The notes beneath the pieces were generated by a model. The model searched no databases and was not told where the DNA came from. It was given only the letters and a program-made list of their open reading frames with translations. A stretch of DNA of 64,000 nt from NCBI RefSeq assembly GCF_000154225.1, contig NZ_DS264586.1, positions 278,527 to 342,526 on the forward strand. The letters are read 5' to 3'. The position numbers and the translations under genes were made by a program. The stretch comes from Schaalia dentiphila ATCC 17982 (GTDB lineage Bacteria; Actinomycetota; Actinomycetes; Actinomycetales; Actinomycetaceae). Below, piece after piece: positions 1 through 8,969 of the stretch (position 1 is its first letter; each line of letters starts with the position of its first letter).

Positions 1-553
1 GGGCGTTGACATTGATGGCGCGTGCCAGCGCGCGGCGGATCTCGGTGGCGGGTTCTTCCGCGATGGAGTCGGGGCGCATCCCCAGCTCGTGGATGACGTA
101 GCGGCCGCCGGGGCGTAGGATGCGCGCGGCCTCGCTCATGATGGCTCGCTTGGCTTTCTCTCCCTGCATGGAGAGCATGGCTTCGCCGATGACGACGTCC
201 GCGCTCTCATTCGGCAGGCCGGTTTCGGCCGCGTCGGCGTTCACGCAGCGCCCCACGCCCGAGGCGATGGCATCCACGCGCGCGGAGGCGTTCGGATCGC
301 GCTCCACGCCGACGTAGGAGGCGGGTCCTACCGCAATAATCGCCGAGGCCGTGACGCCCAGGCCGGGCGCGAACTCGACGACGTCCGAGCCGGGCAAGAC
401 GGCACGCTTGAGGGCCCAGGTGCTCAGGGCGAGGCCGCCGGGGCGCAGCACCGTCTTTCCGGCGCGCGCGAGCACCCAGTGGCCGGGCGCCTTCTCGACG
501 GGCCGGTCGGCGAAGGGAAGGGCCTCCGCCAGCGATTCACTGTGAGTTGCCAT
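1..553 (-). CDS. Class I SAM-dependent methyltransferase, C-terminus cut by window edge
   Basis: The reading frame starts at an ATG at 553 and runs off the left edge, so only the first 184 codons are visible. A glycine-rich SAM-binding motif I (VVEFAPGLG) is followed by an acidic end of strand 2 (GVERD), and a later LRPGGRYVIHEL stretch is typical of class I methyltransferases. The substrate cannot be told. There is no clear Shine-Dalgarno sequence. A TATACT hexamer (561-566) lies seven bases before the ATG, which suggests a leaderless transcript. It is transcribed away from the edge-proximal end of the nucleoside locus and is separated from the mutase by about 80 bases, so it probably has its own promoter. 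Confidence 0.8.
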   Translation of the reverse strand, partial: MATHSESLAEALPFADRPVEKAPGHWVLARAGKTVLRPGGLALSTWALKRAVLPGSDVVEFAPGLGVTASAIIAVGPASYVGVERDPNASARVDAIASGVGRCVNADAAETGLPNESADVVIGEAMLSMQGEKAKRAIMSEAARILRPGGRYVIHELGMRPDSIAEEPATEIRRALARAINVNA

Positions 554-633
554 ATACGCAAGTATAGCGTTATCTATTTCTTCACGCAGGGCTATACCCA
601 CAGAAAATATGCTGACGGAGTCCCGATTCGCCT

Positions 634-2307
634 CTACAGGCCGATAATCTCGGCAAACGCTCCCTTAATTGCGTCGAGACGCTCACGCGCCTGCTCACAG
701 GGCAGCGGCTCCCCCTCGGCGACCGGCAGGATCACCTCGAGGTAGCACTTGAGCTTTGGCTCAGTGCCCGAGGGGCGCGCGATGACGCGGTCCCCCGCCT
801 CGGTGAGCACAAGGACGCCGTCCGTGGGCGGCAGGCCGCGGTACCCCTGCGACAGGTCCGAGACCTCGACGACAGGAGAGCCTGCCAGGACGCTCGGTGG
901 CTGGGCACGCAGGCGCGCCATACCGCTGGCGATCTGCTCGATCTGCTCGACGCGGAAGGTCAGCGGCGAGCTCACGTGCAGGCCGTGCAGTCGCGCCAGG
1001 CGCTCCAGCTCGTCCCACACGCTACGCCCCTGCGCCTTGAGGGCGGCGACCAGGGAGGCGGCGACGACCGAGGTCGCGATGCCGTCCTTGTCGCGCACGT
1101 TGCCCGGATCGGGGCAAAAGCCGATGGCCTCCTCGTAGCCGAAGCCGAGGCCCGGTGCCCGGGCGATCCACTTGAAACCGGTGAGCGTCGTGTGGTGCTC
1201 CAGGCCGTGGGCACGGGCAATACGCGAGAGCAGGCGCGAAGACACGATCGAGTTCGCGAGCGAGCCCGTCATACCGCGGGCGGCCAGGAACTCACCCAGC
1301 AGCGAGCCGATCTGGTCTCCGCTCAGCGGACTCCAACCGGTCTCCGAGGTGGGGTCGGGCACCGCGAGCGCGCAGCGGTCCGCATCGGGGTCGACCGCGA
1401 TGATGAGGTCGGCCCCCTCCTCACGCGCCTGCTCGATCGCCATGTCTAGGGCGCCAGCCTCTTCGGGGTTGGGGAAGGGCACGGTCGGGAAGTCCGGATC
1501 GGGATCGGTCTGCGCCGCCACGAGGGAGACGTTGGAGAAACCGGCCTCAGCCAGGACGCGCGAGGTGATCGCGGCGCCCACACCGTGCATGGCGGTCAGG
1601 ACGATGCGCAGGTCCTCACGCGCCGATGCCTCGCCCGAGGCCAGGGCGGACGCGCAGGCCACGTACTCGTCGCGGGGGTCGACCGCCTCGATGAGGTCGT
1701 CGTTCATGGGCACCTGGTCGGCGGGCGGCGTGGCCTTGATGGCCTCGGCGATCTCGGCGTCGAAGGGTGGCACAATCTGAACGCCCTGCCCATCGCCGGT
1801 GACGACGCTGCCGCCCAGGTAGACCTTGTAGCCATTATCCGGGGCGGGGTTGTGGGAGGCCGTCACCATGACGCCCGCGTCGGCGCCGAAGTGGCGTACC
1901 GCGAAGGAGGTAAGCGGAGTCGGGTTCGCCTGGGGCAGCGCGAGGACCCGCACTCCGGCAGCCGAGGCGACGCGGCACGCGGCCGTCGCGAACTCGGAGG
2001 ACCCGTAGCGGGCGTCGCACCCGACAACGAGGGTTGGGGTCCCCGTCGCGTGGCGCTTAACGACCTCGCACAGGCCTGCGGTCGCGCGGATGACGACCGC
2101 GAGGTTCATGCGGGACTCGCCCGTACCCACGACGCCTCGCAGGCCGGCGGTACCGAACTGGAGGGGGCCGTTCATGGCCGCACCCACGCGGGCCGCAGCC
2201 TCCTCATCGCCGCGCTCCGCAGCCTCAATGTCGGAGCTCAGGGCCGAGGCCGTCGCGGGGTCCGGGTCGTGGCTCGCCCACTGGCGGGCGCGCTCGAGCA
2301 GCTCCAT
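634..2307 (-). CDS. Phospho-sugar mutase, PGM2/phosphopentomutase-like (alpha-D-phosphohexomutase superfamily)
   Basis: The protein is about 557 residues with all four superfamily loops: the phosphoserine loop TASHNPAPDNGYK, the metal loop DPDADR, the sugar-specificity loop GYEEAIGF, and the phosphate loop RPSGTEPK. The preceding TGFKWIA segment resembles PGM2-type enzymes, which act on pentose 1-phosphates. It sits last in a deoD-deoC-mutase run and no deoB-type phosphopentomutase is present, so conversion of (deoxy)ribose 1-phosphate to the 5-phosphate is the likely role. This specificity is inference from context; phosphoglucomutase or phosphomannomutase activity is the alternative. The start at 2307 is chosen because GGAGGA lies just upstream. 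An in-frame ATG at 2340 would overlap deoC. Confidence 0.85.
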   Translation of the reverse strand: MELLERARQWASHDPDPATASALSSDIEAAERGDEEAAARVGAAMNGPLQFGTAGLRGVVGTGESRMNLAVVIRATAGLCEVVKRHATGTPTLVVGCDARYGSSEFATAACRVASAAGVRVLALPQANPTPLTSFAVRHFGADAGVMVTASHNPAPDNGYKVYLGGSVVTGDGQGVQIVPPFDAEIAEAIKATPPADQVPMNDDLIEAVDPRDEYVACASALASGEASAREDLRIVLTAMHGVGAAITSRVLAEAGFSNVSLVAAQTDPDPDFPTVPFPNPEEAGALDMAIEQAREEGADLIIAVDPDADRCALAVPDPTSETGWSPLSGDQIGSLLGEFLAARGMTGSLANSIVSSRLLSRIARAHGLEHHTTLTGFKWIARAPGLGFGYEEAIGFCPDPGNVRDKDGIATSVVAASLVAALKAQGRSVWDELERLARLHGLHVSSPLTFRVEQIEQIASGMARLRAQPPSVLAGSPVVEVSDLSQGYRGLPPTDGVLVLTEAGDRVIARPSGTEPKLKCYLEVILPVAEGEPLPCEQARERLDAIKGAFAEIIGL

Positions 2308-2311
2308 CGTC

Positions 2312-2965
2312 TCAGTCCTCCAGTCCTGCCAGGATGGCATTGGTTGCGGACACTCCCAGGCGGGAGGCTCCGGCCTCGATCATTGCCAGGGCTGTCTCGG
2401 CGTCGCGGATGCCACCCGAGGCCTTGACTCCCAGGGCGTCTCCGACCGTGGCGCGCATGAGCGCGACCGCGTGGGTCGATGCGCCCCCGGTGGGGTGGAA
2501 ACCCGTCGACGTCTTGACGAAGTCAGCGCCAGCCGCCATCGACGCCCGGCAGGCGGCGACGATCTCATCGTCGGTGAGGGCCGCAGCCTCGATAATGACC
2601 TTGAGGACGCGCGGGGAGGGAACGACCCGGCGAACGGCAGCAATCTCCCCCTCCAAGTCGGCAAGCCGTCCATCCTTGACCAGCTCAATGTTGATGACCA
2701 TGTCGATCTCGTCGGCGCCATCCGCGACGGCGAGGGCCGCCTCGAATGCTTTCACCTCGGGCTTGACGGCTCCCGACGGGAAGCCGACCACGCAGGCGAC
2801 CTGCAATCCCTCGGGGACGTCAAGGGGCAGCATCGAGGGGGACACGCACACCGAGAAGGTGCCGGCCGCGGCGCCTTCCTCGACGATGCGGGCCACGTCC
2901 GCCTGGGTAGCCTCGGGCTTGAGGATCGTGTGGTCAATCATCGCGGCCACATCACGCTTGTTCAT
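2312..2965 (-). CDS. deoC: Deoxyribose-phosphate aldolase
   Basis: DeoC cleaves 2-deoxyribose 5-phosphate into glyceraldehyde 3-phosphate and acetaldehyde in the cytoplasm. This protein, about 217 residues, begins [20 protein letters not shown], the usual family N-terminus. The Schiff-base lysine lies in DFVKTSTGF and the second active-site lysine in [10 protein letters not shown]. Starts at 2989 (GTG) or 2986 (ATG) overlap the deoD stop codon. The start at 2965 fits the family N-terminus better. The gene lies four bases before the mutase start, so the two are almost certainly co-translated. It is the step that links the nucleoside locus to glycolysis. Confidence 0.95.
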   Translation of the reverse strand: MNKRDVAAMIDHTILKPEATQADVARIVEEGAAAGTFSVCVSPSMLPLDVPEGLQVACVVGFPSGAVKPEVKAFEAALAVADGADEIDMVINIELVKDGRLADLEGEIAAVRRVVPSPRVLKVIIEAAALTDDEIVAACRASMAAGADFVKTSTGFHPTGGASTHAVALMRATVGDALGVKASGGIRDAETALAMIEAGASRLGVSATNAILAGLED

Positions 2966-2985
2966 GGAACTACTTTCTTGTCGCA

Positions 2986-3693
2986 TCACAGCTGGGCCAG
3001 GGGCAGGGCCAGCTCCATCATGGTGGTAAAGGACGTCTGACGCGCCTGGGCGTCGGTGGCCTCGCCCGTCACCAGGGAGTCCGAGACCGTGAAGATACCC
3101 ACGGCCTCAACGCCCGCGTGGGCGGCGGTGGCGTACAGGCCCGCGGACTCCATCTCGACCGCGAGCACGCCCATGCGCTGCCAGGCCTCGTTGAAGGTCG
3201 GATTCGCGTTGTAGAACGTGTCGGAGGAGAGGATGTTGCCCACGTGGATCGGCACGTCGGCCTCGCGGGCGCGGCGCACGACGTCGTCGATGAGGCGGAA
3301 GGAGCCGATCGGAGCGTAGGAGCCGGGGATCTGGTACTGGTCCAGGAACGCCGAGTTCGAGCACGCGGCCTGGGCGACCACCACGTCGTACAGGTTGATG
3401 TCTGGCTGCAGGGCGCCGCACGTTCCCACGCGCACGAGGCGCGTGCAGCCGAACTCGTGGATCAGCTCGTGGGCGTACAGCGAGATCGAGGGGATGCCCA
3501 TACCCGAACCCATGACGGAGACCGGGGTGCCGCGGTACGTGCCGGTGTAGCCCAGCATGTTACGCACGGCGTTGAACTGCTGCGCATCCTCCAGGTAGGT
3601 CTCGGCGATGAACTTCGCACGCAGCGGGTCTCCGGGCAGGAGGATCGTCGGCGCGATGGGTGCGGTGGGGTTGATGTGCGGTGTCGAGCGCAT
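2986..3693 (-). CDS. deoD: Purine nucleoside phosphorylase, DeoD type
   Basis: DeoD cleaves purine (deoxy)nucleosides with phosphate to give the free base and (deoxy)ribose 1-phosphate. The 235-residue protein matches the hexameric bacterial class. It has the N-terminal phosphate site [14 protein letters not shown], the VRVGTCGAL segment, the ribose-binding VEMESAGLY motif, and the catalytic aspartate in [13 protein letters not shown]-type Shine-Dalgarno sequence is present upstream of the ATG. It begins a second transcription block after the regulator gene, with its own promoter and a dyad at 3779-3798. Its product feeds the mutase and DeoC encoded just downstream. Confidence 0.95.
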   Translation of the reverse strand: MRSTPHINPTAPIAPTILLPGDPLRAKFIAETYLEDAQQFNAVRNMLGYTGTYRGTPVSVMGSGMGIPSISLYAHELIHEFGCTRLVRVGTCGALQPDINLYDVVVAQAACSNSAFLDQYQIPGSYAPIGSFRLIDDVVRRAREADVPIHVGNILSSDTFYNANPTFNEAWQRMGVLAVEMESAGLYATAAHAGVEAVGIFTVSDSLVTGEATDAQARQTSFTTMMELALPLAQL

Positions 3694-3754
3694 GTGTCCT
3701 CCTGTGGTGTCGAGGAGCCCGAGGCTCCGTCGAGGCTTCTTTACCCTTGTCGCA

Positions 3755-3784
3755 AGGCTATGCCGTGCAATTGAAATGTGTCAA
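3755..3784 (-). promoter_or_regulatory. Predicted promoter of deoD-deoC-mutase
   Basis: Reading the minus strand, TTGACA (3784-3779) is followed after 18 bases by TAGCCT (3760-3755). The -35 box is perfect. The -10 box keeps the conserved second A and final T. It lies about 60 bases before the deoD start codon. Confidence 0.55.
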
Positions 3785-3805
3785 CAAGTAGTTTGACAAA
3801 TGTTC
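3779..3805. promoter_or_regulatory. Predicted operator for the SorC-type regulator
   Basis: TGTCAA (3779-3784) and TTGACA (3793-3798) form a perfect inverted repeat with an 8-base spacer. The similarity extends to 11-base arms with two mismatches. The dyad overlaps the -35 box of the deoD promoter, a normal place for a repressor. The minus-strand 12-mer GAACATTTGTCA (3805-3794) recurs exactly upstream of the nucleoside transporter. Assignment to the adjacent regulator is inference. Confidence 0.55.
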
Positions 3806-4789
3806 TCATCCGCTTGGGATGCGATCACGCACCCCGCGCGGGGTTGCCCCACGCGGCCGTTCCAGCAGCGCGAGGGCCAGGTCCTGGTCGACCACCAGAT
3901 GAGTGGCCAACCCCATGTGCAGCGCCGTGTCCAGCGCCTCAGCTTTCACACGCCCTCCAGCAACGAGCACCCGCACAGGGCGAGAGCGCAGCTCGTCGAG
4001 CGTGATGCCGACCGTCCTGCGGTCGACCGACGCCAGGGCGACGCCGCCCTCGCGCGTGAAAAATCGCGAGCATGCGTCCCCGACCGCGTCGCGCAGGAGC
4101 GCCTCCACCTCGTCGTCCTCGAGCTGGCCGAGGTTGAGCGAGAGGGCCTCGCACCCCAGGGATCCGACGGTAAACACCGCCACGTCCACCCCGCGACCCT
4201 CCTCCAGGATCCGCTCGATCGCCCGGTCGCGACGCACAATCGAGAGCATCGCCATGTCCTGGAAAATGACGGGCAGCGGCAGGTAGCGCGGCTCCGCGCC
4301 GAAGGCCTCGCAGAAGGAACGCATGATCTCATAATCGTGCGTCGCCCTCTCGGAAAACGACGCCCCGCCCTTGAGCTGGACGACGCGCACGCCCACGCGA
4401 GGGGCGCGGGTCAAGTGGGCCGCGAGCGCACTCATCGTGCGCCCCCAAGAAATCCCCACGCTCATGCCGTCGCTCACGAGCTGAGTCACCACATCTGCAC
4501 CGACTCGACCGACCTGCTCAATAGCCTCACCCTCGGTCGCGCCCACGCCATGGGCAACGCGAGCGCAGGCCAGTCCAAAGCGCTGCTCCAGCCGCAGCGC
4601 AATCTCCGAAGCATCCTCGCGCGGATCGTGGATCTCGATGGTCACGAAGCCGCGCTCGCGGCCATGCGCGAGGAGTTTGGCGACCGTGGGGCGCGACAGG
4701 CCCATGCGTGTGGCGACCTCGGCCTGGCTGAGGCCCTGCTGGTAGTAGAGCTTGACCGCCTCAATCGACTGTTCGTCGCGCCGTTCCAC
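3806..4789 (-). CDS. SorC/DeoR-type sugar-binding transcriptional regulator
   Basis: The 327-residue protein has an N-terminal helix-turn-helix (about residues 10-50; GLSQAEVATRMGLSRPTVAKLL). The long C-terminal domain has the SorC sugar-phosphate effector fold (SWGRTMSALA and later GGRVKAEAL segments), also used by Bacillus subtilis DeoR, which senses deoxyribose 5-phosphate. It starts at a GTG preceded by GGAGGA. The gene lies between deoA and deoD in the nucleoside locus, so deoxyribose or ribose 5-phosphate is the probable signal. A dyad just beyond its stop codon overlaps the deoD promoter. Specific effector and targets are inferred, not shown by the sequence. Confidence 0.85.
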   Translation of the reverse strand: MERRDEQSIEAVKLYYQQGLSQAEVATRMGLSRPTVAKLLAHGRERGFVTIEIHDPREDASEIALRLEQRFGLACARVAHGVGATEGEAIEQVGRVGADVVTQLVSDGMSVGISWGRTMSALAAHLTRAPRVGVRVVQLKGGASFSERATHDYEIMRSFCEAFGAEPRYLPLPVIFQDMAMLSIVRRDRAIERILEEGRGVDVAVFTVGSLGCEALSLNLGQLEDDEVEALLRDAVGDACSRFFTREGGVALASVDRRTVGITLDELRSRPVRVLVAGGRVKAEALDTALHMGLATHLVVDQDLALALLERPRGATPRGVRDRIPSG

Positions 4790-4825
4790 GATTCCTCCTC
4801 CCTGTTCGCTCGCGCCGCTCCGCCC

Positions 4826-6112
4826 TTAGGACACCGTCTCCAGGACGACGCTGCGCGGCTCGGGAGTGACCCCGTCGGCGATCTCGATAGCGCCGGAGAG
4901 GGACTCAAGGGCGCGCTCGATGCGCCACTCGTCGTCGGTGTGGAGCGTGAGCAGGGGTTGGCCCGCCGCGACGCGCTCGCCCGGCTTGGCGTGGATCTCA
5001 ATGCCGGCGCCCGCCTGCACGGGATCCTCCTTGACTGCGCGGCCAGCGCCCAGGCGCCAGGAGGCGACACCCACGCTGAGCGCGTCCATGCCAACCACTG
5101 TCCCATCGGTCTCGGCGAGCACCTGGTGCGTGTGGGCTGCACGCGGCAGCGGAGCATCCGGATCACCGCCCTGTTCGCGGATCATCGCGCGCCAGCGGTC
5201 CATCGCGGACCCGTCCGCCAGGGCGGCCTCCACGTCGGCGTTGCGGACCCCCGCGAGGTCAAGCATGTTGCGCGCGAGCTCACACGTCAGCTCAGTAACG
5301 TCGGCGGGCCCGCCGCCGGCGAGCACCTCGACGGATTCCTCCACCTCGAGGGCGTTGCCGATCTTGCGTCCCAGCGGCACCGACATGTCGGTGAGGAGGG
5401 CGCGCGTGGCGACCCCCGCGTCACGTCCGAGGTCGACCATCGTGCGGGCGAGCTCGCGCGCGGTGTCCAGGTCCTTCATGAAGGCACCCGATCCGACCTT
5501 GACGTCCAGGACGAGGGCTCCCGTACCCTCGGCGATCTTCTTGCTCATGATGGAGCTGGCGATCAACGCGATCGACTCAACGGTCGAGGTGATGTCGCGC
5601 AGGGCGTAGAGCTTCTTGTCCGCGGGTGCCAGGCCCGATCCCGCCGCGCAGATGACCGCGCCGCAGCCCTGCCCCAGCTGGGTCATGATCTCGTCGTTGC
5701 TCAGCTGCGCGCGCCACCCTGGGATCGCCTCGAGCTTGTCAAGGGTGCCGCCCGTGTGCCCCAGGCCTCGACCCGAGAGCTGGGGGACGGCCACGCCGAA
5801 GCACGCGACCAGCGGGGCCAGGGGCAGCGTGATCTTGTCTCCCACGCCGCCCGTGGAGTGCTTGTCGGCGGTCGGCTTGCCGATGCAGGAGAAGTCCATG
5901 CGCGCGCCCGAGCGGATCATCGCGTCCGTCCAGCGGGCAATCTCGCCCCGGTCCATGCCGCGCAGGAAAATCGCCATGGCCAGGGCGGCCATCTGCTCGT
6001 CCTTGATGACGCCCTTCGTGTAGGCGTCGATCGTCCAGTCGATCTGGTCGGGGGTCAGCACTCCCCCGTCGCGCTTCACGCGGATGATGTCAACGGCATC
6101 AAAGAGAGCCAT
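4826..6112 (-). CDS. deoA: Thymidine phosphorylase (pyrimidine nucleoside phosphorylase)
   Basis: This enzyme converts thymidine or deoxyuridine plus phosphate to the base and 2-deoxyribose 1-phosphate. The 428-residue protein carries the signature GRGLGHTGGTLDKLEAIPG around residue 115, the phosphate-binding KHSTGGVGDK segment, and a C-terminal PYNP domain including IHAKPGERVAAGQPL. The ATG at 6112 is preceded by GAAAGGA and lies within the last codons of cdd, so the two are translationally coupled. With cdd it drains pyrimidine nucleosides; deoxycytidine must be deaminated before it can be phosphorolysed. Confidence 0.95.
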   Translation of the reverse strand: MALFDAVDIIRVKRDGGVLTPDQIDWTIDAYTKGVIKDEQMAALAMAIFLRGMDRGEIARWTDAMIRSGARMDFSCIGKPTADKHSTGGVGDKITLPLAPLVACFGVAVPQLSGRGLGHTGGTLDKLEAIPGWRAQLSNDEIMTQLGQGCGAVICAAGSGLAPADKKLYALRDITSTVESIALIASSIMSKKIAEGTGALVLDVKVGSGAFMKDLDTARELARTMVDLGRDAGVATRALLTDMSVPLGRKIGNALEVEESVEVLAGGGPADVTELTCELARNMLDLAGVRNADVEAALADGSAMDRWRAMIREQGGDPDAPLPRAAHTHQVLAETDGTVVGMDALSVGVASWRLGAGRAVKEDPVQAGAGIEIHAKPGERVAAGQPLLTLHTDDEWRIERALESLSGAIEIADGVTPEPRSVVLETVS

Positions 6113-6566
6113 CGTGTCCTTCTTTCTCTTCCGACGAGGCCGGGGCCGCCTGGGCGACGCTCGACAGATCGTGGGGTCCGAACGCGCCGGGCAGCACCTC
6201 CGTCATAGGTGCGACGCCATCAGGCATGAGGACCAGGCAGGAGGGCCCGCCGTGCTCGTAGATAAGCTGGCGGCAGCGCCCGCACGGGGCCACCGGCTCC
6301 TCGTTGCCGTTGACGGCGACGACCGCGACGAGGGTGCCTCCGCCGGAGCGGATGAGGTCGGAGACCATGCCGCACTCGGCGCACAGAGTGACGCCGTATC
6401 CGGCGTTTTCGACGTTGCATCCGCTGACGAGCCAGCCGTCCGCCGTCAGCCCCACGGCTCCCACGGGGAAGTTCGAGTAGGGGCAGTACGCATGCTTCAT
6501 CGCATCGATGGCCTCGGCCAGCAGGGCGTCCCAGTCAATGTCTGTTGGATCCATGCGGGTTCTCAC
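6099..6566 (-). CDS. cdd: Cytidine deaminase
   Basis: Cdd hydrolyses (deoxy)cytidine to (deoxy)uridine. The protein (about 151-155 residues) shows AYCPYSNFPVGA, the CNVENAGYG segment, the catalytic LCAEC element with zinc ligand and glutamate, and the paired zinc ligands in PCGRCRQ. Two starts are possible. A GTG at 6566 overlaps the permease stop as GTGA. An ATG at 6554 is followed by DPTDIDWDALL. The overlap on both sides places cdd inside the transporter operon. The C-terminal tail of about 20 residues, rich in alanine, serine and glutamate, is longer than the catalytic core needs. Confidence 0.95.
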   Translation of the reverse strand: MRTRMDPTDIDWDALLAEAIDAMKHAYCPYSNFPVGAVGLTADGWLVSGCNVENAGYGVTLCAECGMVSDLIRSGGGTLVAVVAVNGNEEPVAPCGRCRQLIYEHGGPSCLVLMPDGVAPMTEVLPGAFGPHDLSSVAQAAPASSEEKEGHDGSL

Positions 6567-7843
6567 TTCACGTAGGGGATGTTCTCGGCGGCGGGCGCAC
6601 GCGACTTACCGACGAATCCCGCGACGGCCACGATCGTGACCACGTAGGGGATCATCGAGACGAGGTCGGCGGGGATCGCGGGCTCGATGTTGGGCAGCAT
6701 GCGGGCCAGGGCCTGCGCGAAGCCGAACATGACGGCCGCACCCATAGCTCCCAGCGGGTTCCACTTGCCCAGGATCATGGCGGCCAGGGCGATGTAGCCG
6801 TTGCCCGCAGAAATATTGTCCGTGAAGGCCAGGCCGGAACCGATCGTGAAGAACGCACCACCCAGGCCGGCGAAGGACGACCCCAGGATCGTGTTGAGTG
6901 TGCGCGTACGCCCCACGTTGATGCCGACCGTGTCGGCGGCGCGCGGGTGCTCACCGCAGGCCCTCAGCCGCAGGCCCCACCGGGAGCGGAACAGGAAGAA
7001 GGCCAAGGCGATGACGGCCGCGTACATCAAGTACACGAGGATCGACTGGTTGAACAGGACCGGGCCGACGATCGGGATCTCTGACAGGACGGGAATCTTG
7101 ATGTCGGACAGCGAGAACTGGTTGGTGTTCAGGCTTCCGGGAGCGTCCTTCATGATCGTGCCGTAGAAGAACGTCGTCAGGCCCAGGGCCAGGACATTCA
7201 GGACAACGCCGACGATGATCTGATCCACCCCGTACTTCACGGAGAAGAGGGCCAGGAGGGATCCCAGGAAGGCACCCGCGAGGGGAGCCACGACGAGGCC
7301 CGCGTAGGGGGTCTGGAAGTACGAGGCCGCCATGACGCCCGCGAAGGCGCCGACCAAGAGATCGCCCTCAATCGCGATGTTGACGACGCCCACACGCTCC
7401 GAGATAACACCCGAGAGCGAGCCGAAGATCAGCGGCGTCGAGATCGCCACGGTGGACACCAGGGTAGAGGTCAGCGTGACGACGCCCGAGGACCCGGAGC
7501 CCGCGTAGAACAGGAATCCCAGGATCGTGGACAGCCCGACGAGCACCATGCCGCCGACGCGTGCCCACTCGGGCTGGGTGATGCGCCGCAGCGTCGCCGC
7601 GACCGTCCACAGGGTGATGGCGATCGACACCGCGGCGAGCACCCACACGATGGGCGCGCCCGCGGTGACGATGTCGGGAATTGAGTATGACTGCGACTTG
7701 TCGTTCAGGCGCAGGGTCATGTCGCCACGAGCAGTGGCCGCGAAGACCACGAGCAGCACGCAGGCTGCCACGTAGATGCCGGGAAGCTTCCAGGAGGGCT
7801 TGGCCTCGACCTGAGTGACCATGCCGGACTCACTTGTGCTCAT
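6563..7843 (-). CDS. Nucleoside ABC transporter permease (second permease)
   Basis: The protein of about 426 residues is an integral membrane permease of the BPD_transp_2 family, as in BMP-type nucleoside importers. About nine to ten hydrophobic segments can be counted. The conserved permease region reads GERVGVVNIAIEGD-like, followed by GVDQIIVGVVLN and CGEHPRAADTVGINV. The ATG at 7843 has GAAAGGGGAA upstream and overlaps the end of the first permease by 14 bases. It pairs with the other permease to form a heterodimeric channel. Nucleoside rather than simple-sugar transport is inferred from the partner lipoprotein type and from the cdd-deoA genes directly downstream. Confidence 0.88.
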   Translation of the reverse strand: MSTSESGMVTQVEAKPSWKLPGIYVAACVLLVVFAATARGDMTLRLNDKSQSYSIPDIVTAGAPIVWVLAAVSIAITLWTVAATLRRITQPEWARVGGMVLVGLSTILGFLFYAGSGSSGVVTLTSTLVSTVAISTPLIFGSLSGVISERVGVVNIAIEGDLLVGAFAGVMAASYFQTPYAGLVVAPLAGAFLGSLLALFSVKYGVDQIIVGVVLNVLALGLTTFFYGTIMKDAPGSLNTNQFSLSDIKIPVLSEIPIVGPVLFNQSILVYLMYAAVIALAFFLFRSRWGLRLRACGEHPRAADTVGINVGRTRTLNTILGSSFAGLGGAFFTIGSGLAFTDNISAGNGYIALAAMILGKWNPLGAMGAAVMFGFAQALARMLPNIEPAIPADLVSMIPYVVTIVAVAGFVGKSRAPAAENIPYVK

Positions 7844-8969
7844 CGGCGTTCCCCTTTCGCGTGTTAGCCGCGAGCGCGCGGACATCGGGCAGACGGAACA
7901 GCCACCGCACGAGCGCGGGCGCTGCGATCAGCAGGACGATCACCGACTGCAGGATGAGGATCATGTCGATCGGCACGCCCTTAGCCTGCATCGTGTAACC
8001 GCCCGCCTTGAAGGCACCGAAGAGGAGTCCCGCGCCGAAGGTTCCCCACGTCTTGTTGCGGCCCAGGAGGGCCACCGTGATCGCATCGAAGCCGATCGAA
8101 CCGGCCACGTCACGCGAGACGTACCCGATGGTCCCCAATGCCTCGTTCGCGCCAGCCAGGCCAAGAAACGCGCCCGAGAGGACCATCGTGATCGCCGTGA
8201 TGCGCTCGACCGAAATGCCGGCGGTACGGGCCGCGGCAGCGTTCGCGCCGACCGCTCGGATCTGGAATCCCAGCGTCGAGCGTTCGATCAGCCACCAGAA
8301 GAAGGCGAGGGCAACCAGGGCGACGATGAAGCCGACGTGCAGCTTGAAGGGCGCGGGCAGCAGGCGCGTCAGAGCCGCGCTCTCCGCGACCTTCGGCGTC
8401 ACCGGCTGATTCGAGCCGGGCACCTGCCATGCCTTCTGCGCCAGGACATATCCCAGGCCCAGCGTCGCAATCGAGTTGAGCATGATCGTCACGATCACCT
8501 CGTTCGCGCCCGTCTTTGCCTTCAAGACACCCGCGATGCCGGCGTAGAGGCCACCCGCAATCACCGCGACGAGGAGGGCCACCAGCGTGTGCAGGACCGG
8601 TGGCAGGCTCACCGCGAAGCCCACCCACACAGCCGCGAGCGCTCCGACGATGATCTGGCCCTTGCCGCCAATGTTGAACAGACCCGCTCGGAAGCCGAGC
8701 GCCAAGCCCAGGCCCGAGATGATCAGCGGGATCGAATAGAACAGGGAGTCGGTCAGTGGCTTGATCATGCGAACAACGTTCGCCGCGTTCGGATCCACGA
8801 TGGAGCCGCGGAACATCGCATAGTAGGCATCCACCACGGACGCCCCCGACAGCGCGATGAGAATCGCTCCAATCGCGAAGGCGATGAGGACGGCCAGCAC
8901 CGACACGAACCACTGGGAGCCAAAGACCCGGGTCGCGATGCCCAGCCCGTTACTCGTACGTGCGCTCAT
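7830..8969 (-). CDS. Nucleoside ABC transporter permease (first permease)
   Basis: A 379-residue BPD_transp_2 permease with about eight to nine membrane segments. The family segments GLFNIGGKGQIIVGA and GANEVIVTIMLNSIA are visible, as is GANAAAARTAGISV near the C-terminal third. Its ATG overlaps the ATPase stop codon as ATGA, which shows translational coupling. Together with the second permease it forms the membrane channel for nucleosides bound by the BMP lipoprotein. The short N-terminal cytoplasmic stretch (MSARTSNGLGIATRVFG) is followed immediately by a transmembrane helix. Confidence 0.88.
   Translation of the reverse strand: MSARTSNGLGIATRVFGSQWFVSVLAVLIAFAIGAILIALSGASVVDAYYAMFRGSIVDPNAANVVRMIKPLTDSLFYSIPLIISGLGLALGFRAGLFNIGGKGQIIVGALAAVWVGFAVSLPPVLHTLVALLVAVIAGGLYAGIAGVLKAKTGANEVIVTIMLNSIATLGLGYVLAQKAWQVPGSNQPVTPKVAESAALTRLLPAPFKLHVGFIVALVALAFFWWLIERSTLGFQIRAVGANAAAARTAGISVERITAITMVLSGAFLGLAGANEALGTIGYVSRDVAGSIGFDAITVALLGRNKTWGTFGAGLLFGAFKAGGYTMQAKGVPIDMILILQSVIVLLIAAPALVRWLFRLPDVRALAANTRKGNADEHK

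Noticed and set aside
3800..6208. Long open frame (802 codons) on the plus strand
   Set aside because: It lies opposite deoA and the SorC-type gene, whose proteins match known families. High-GC antisense frames are often open by codon bias. No domain or Shine-Dalgarno supports it.
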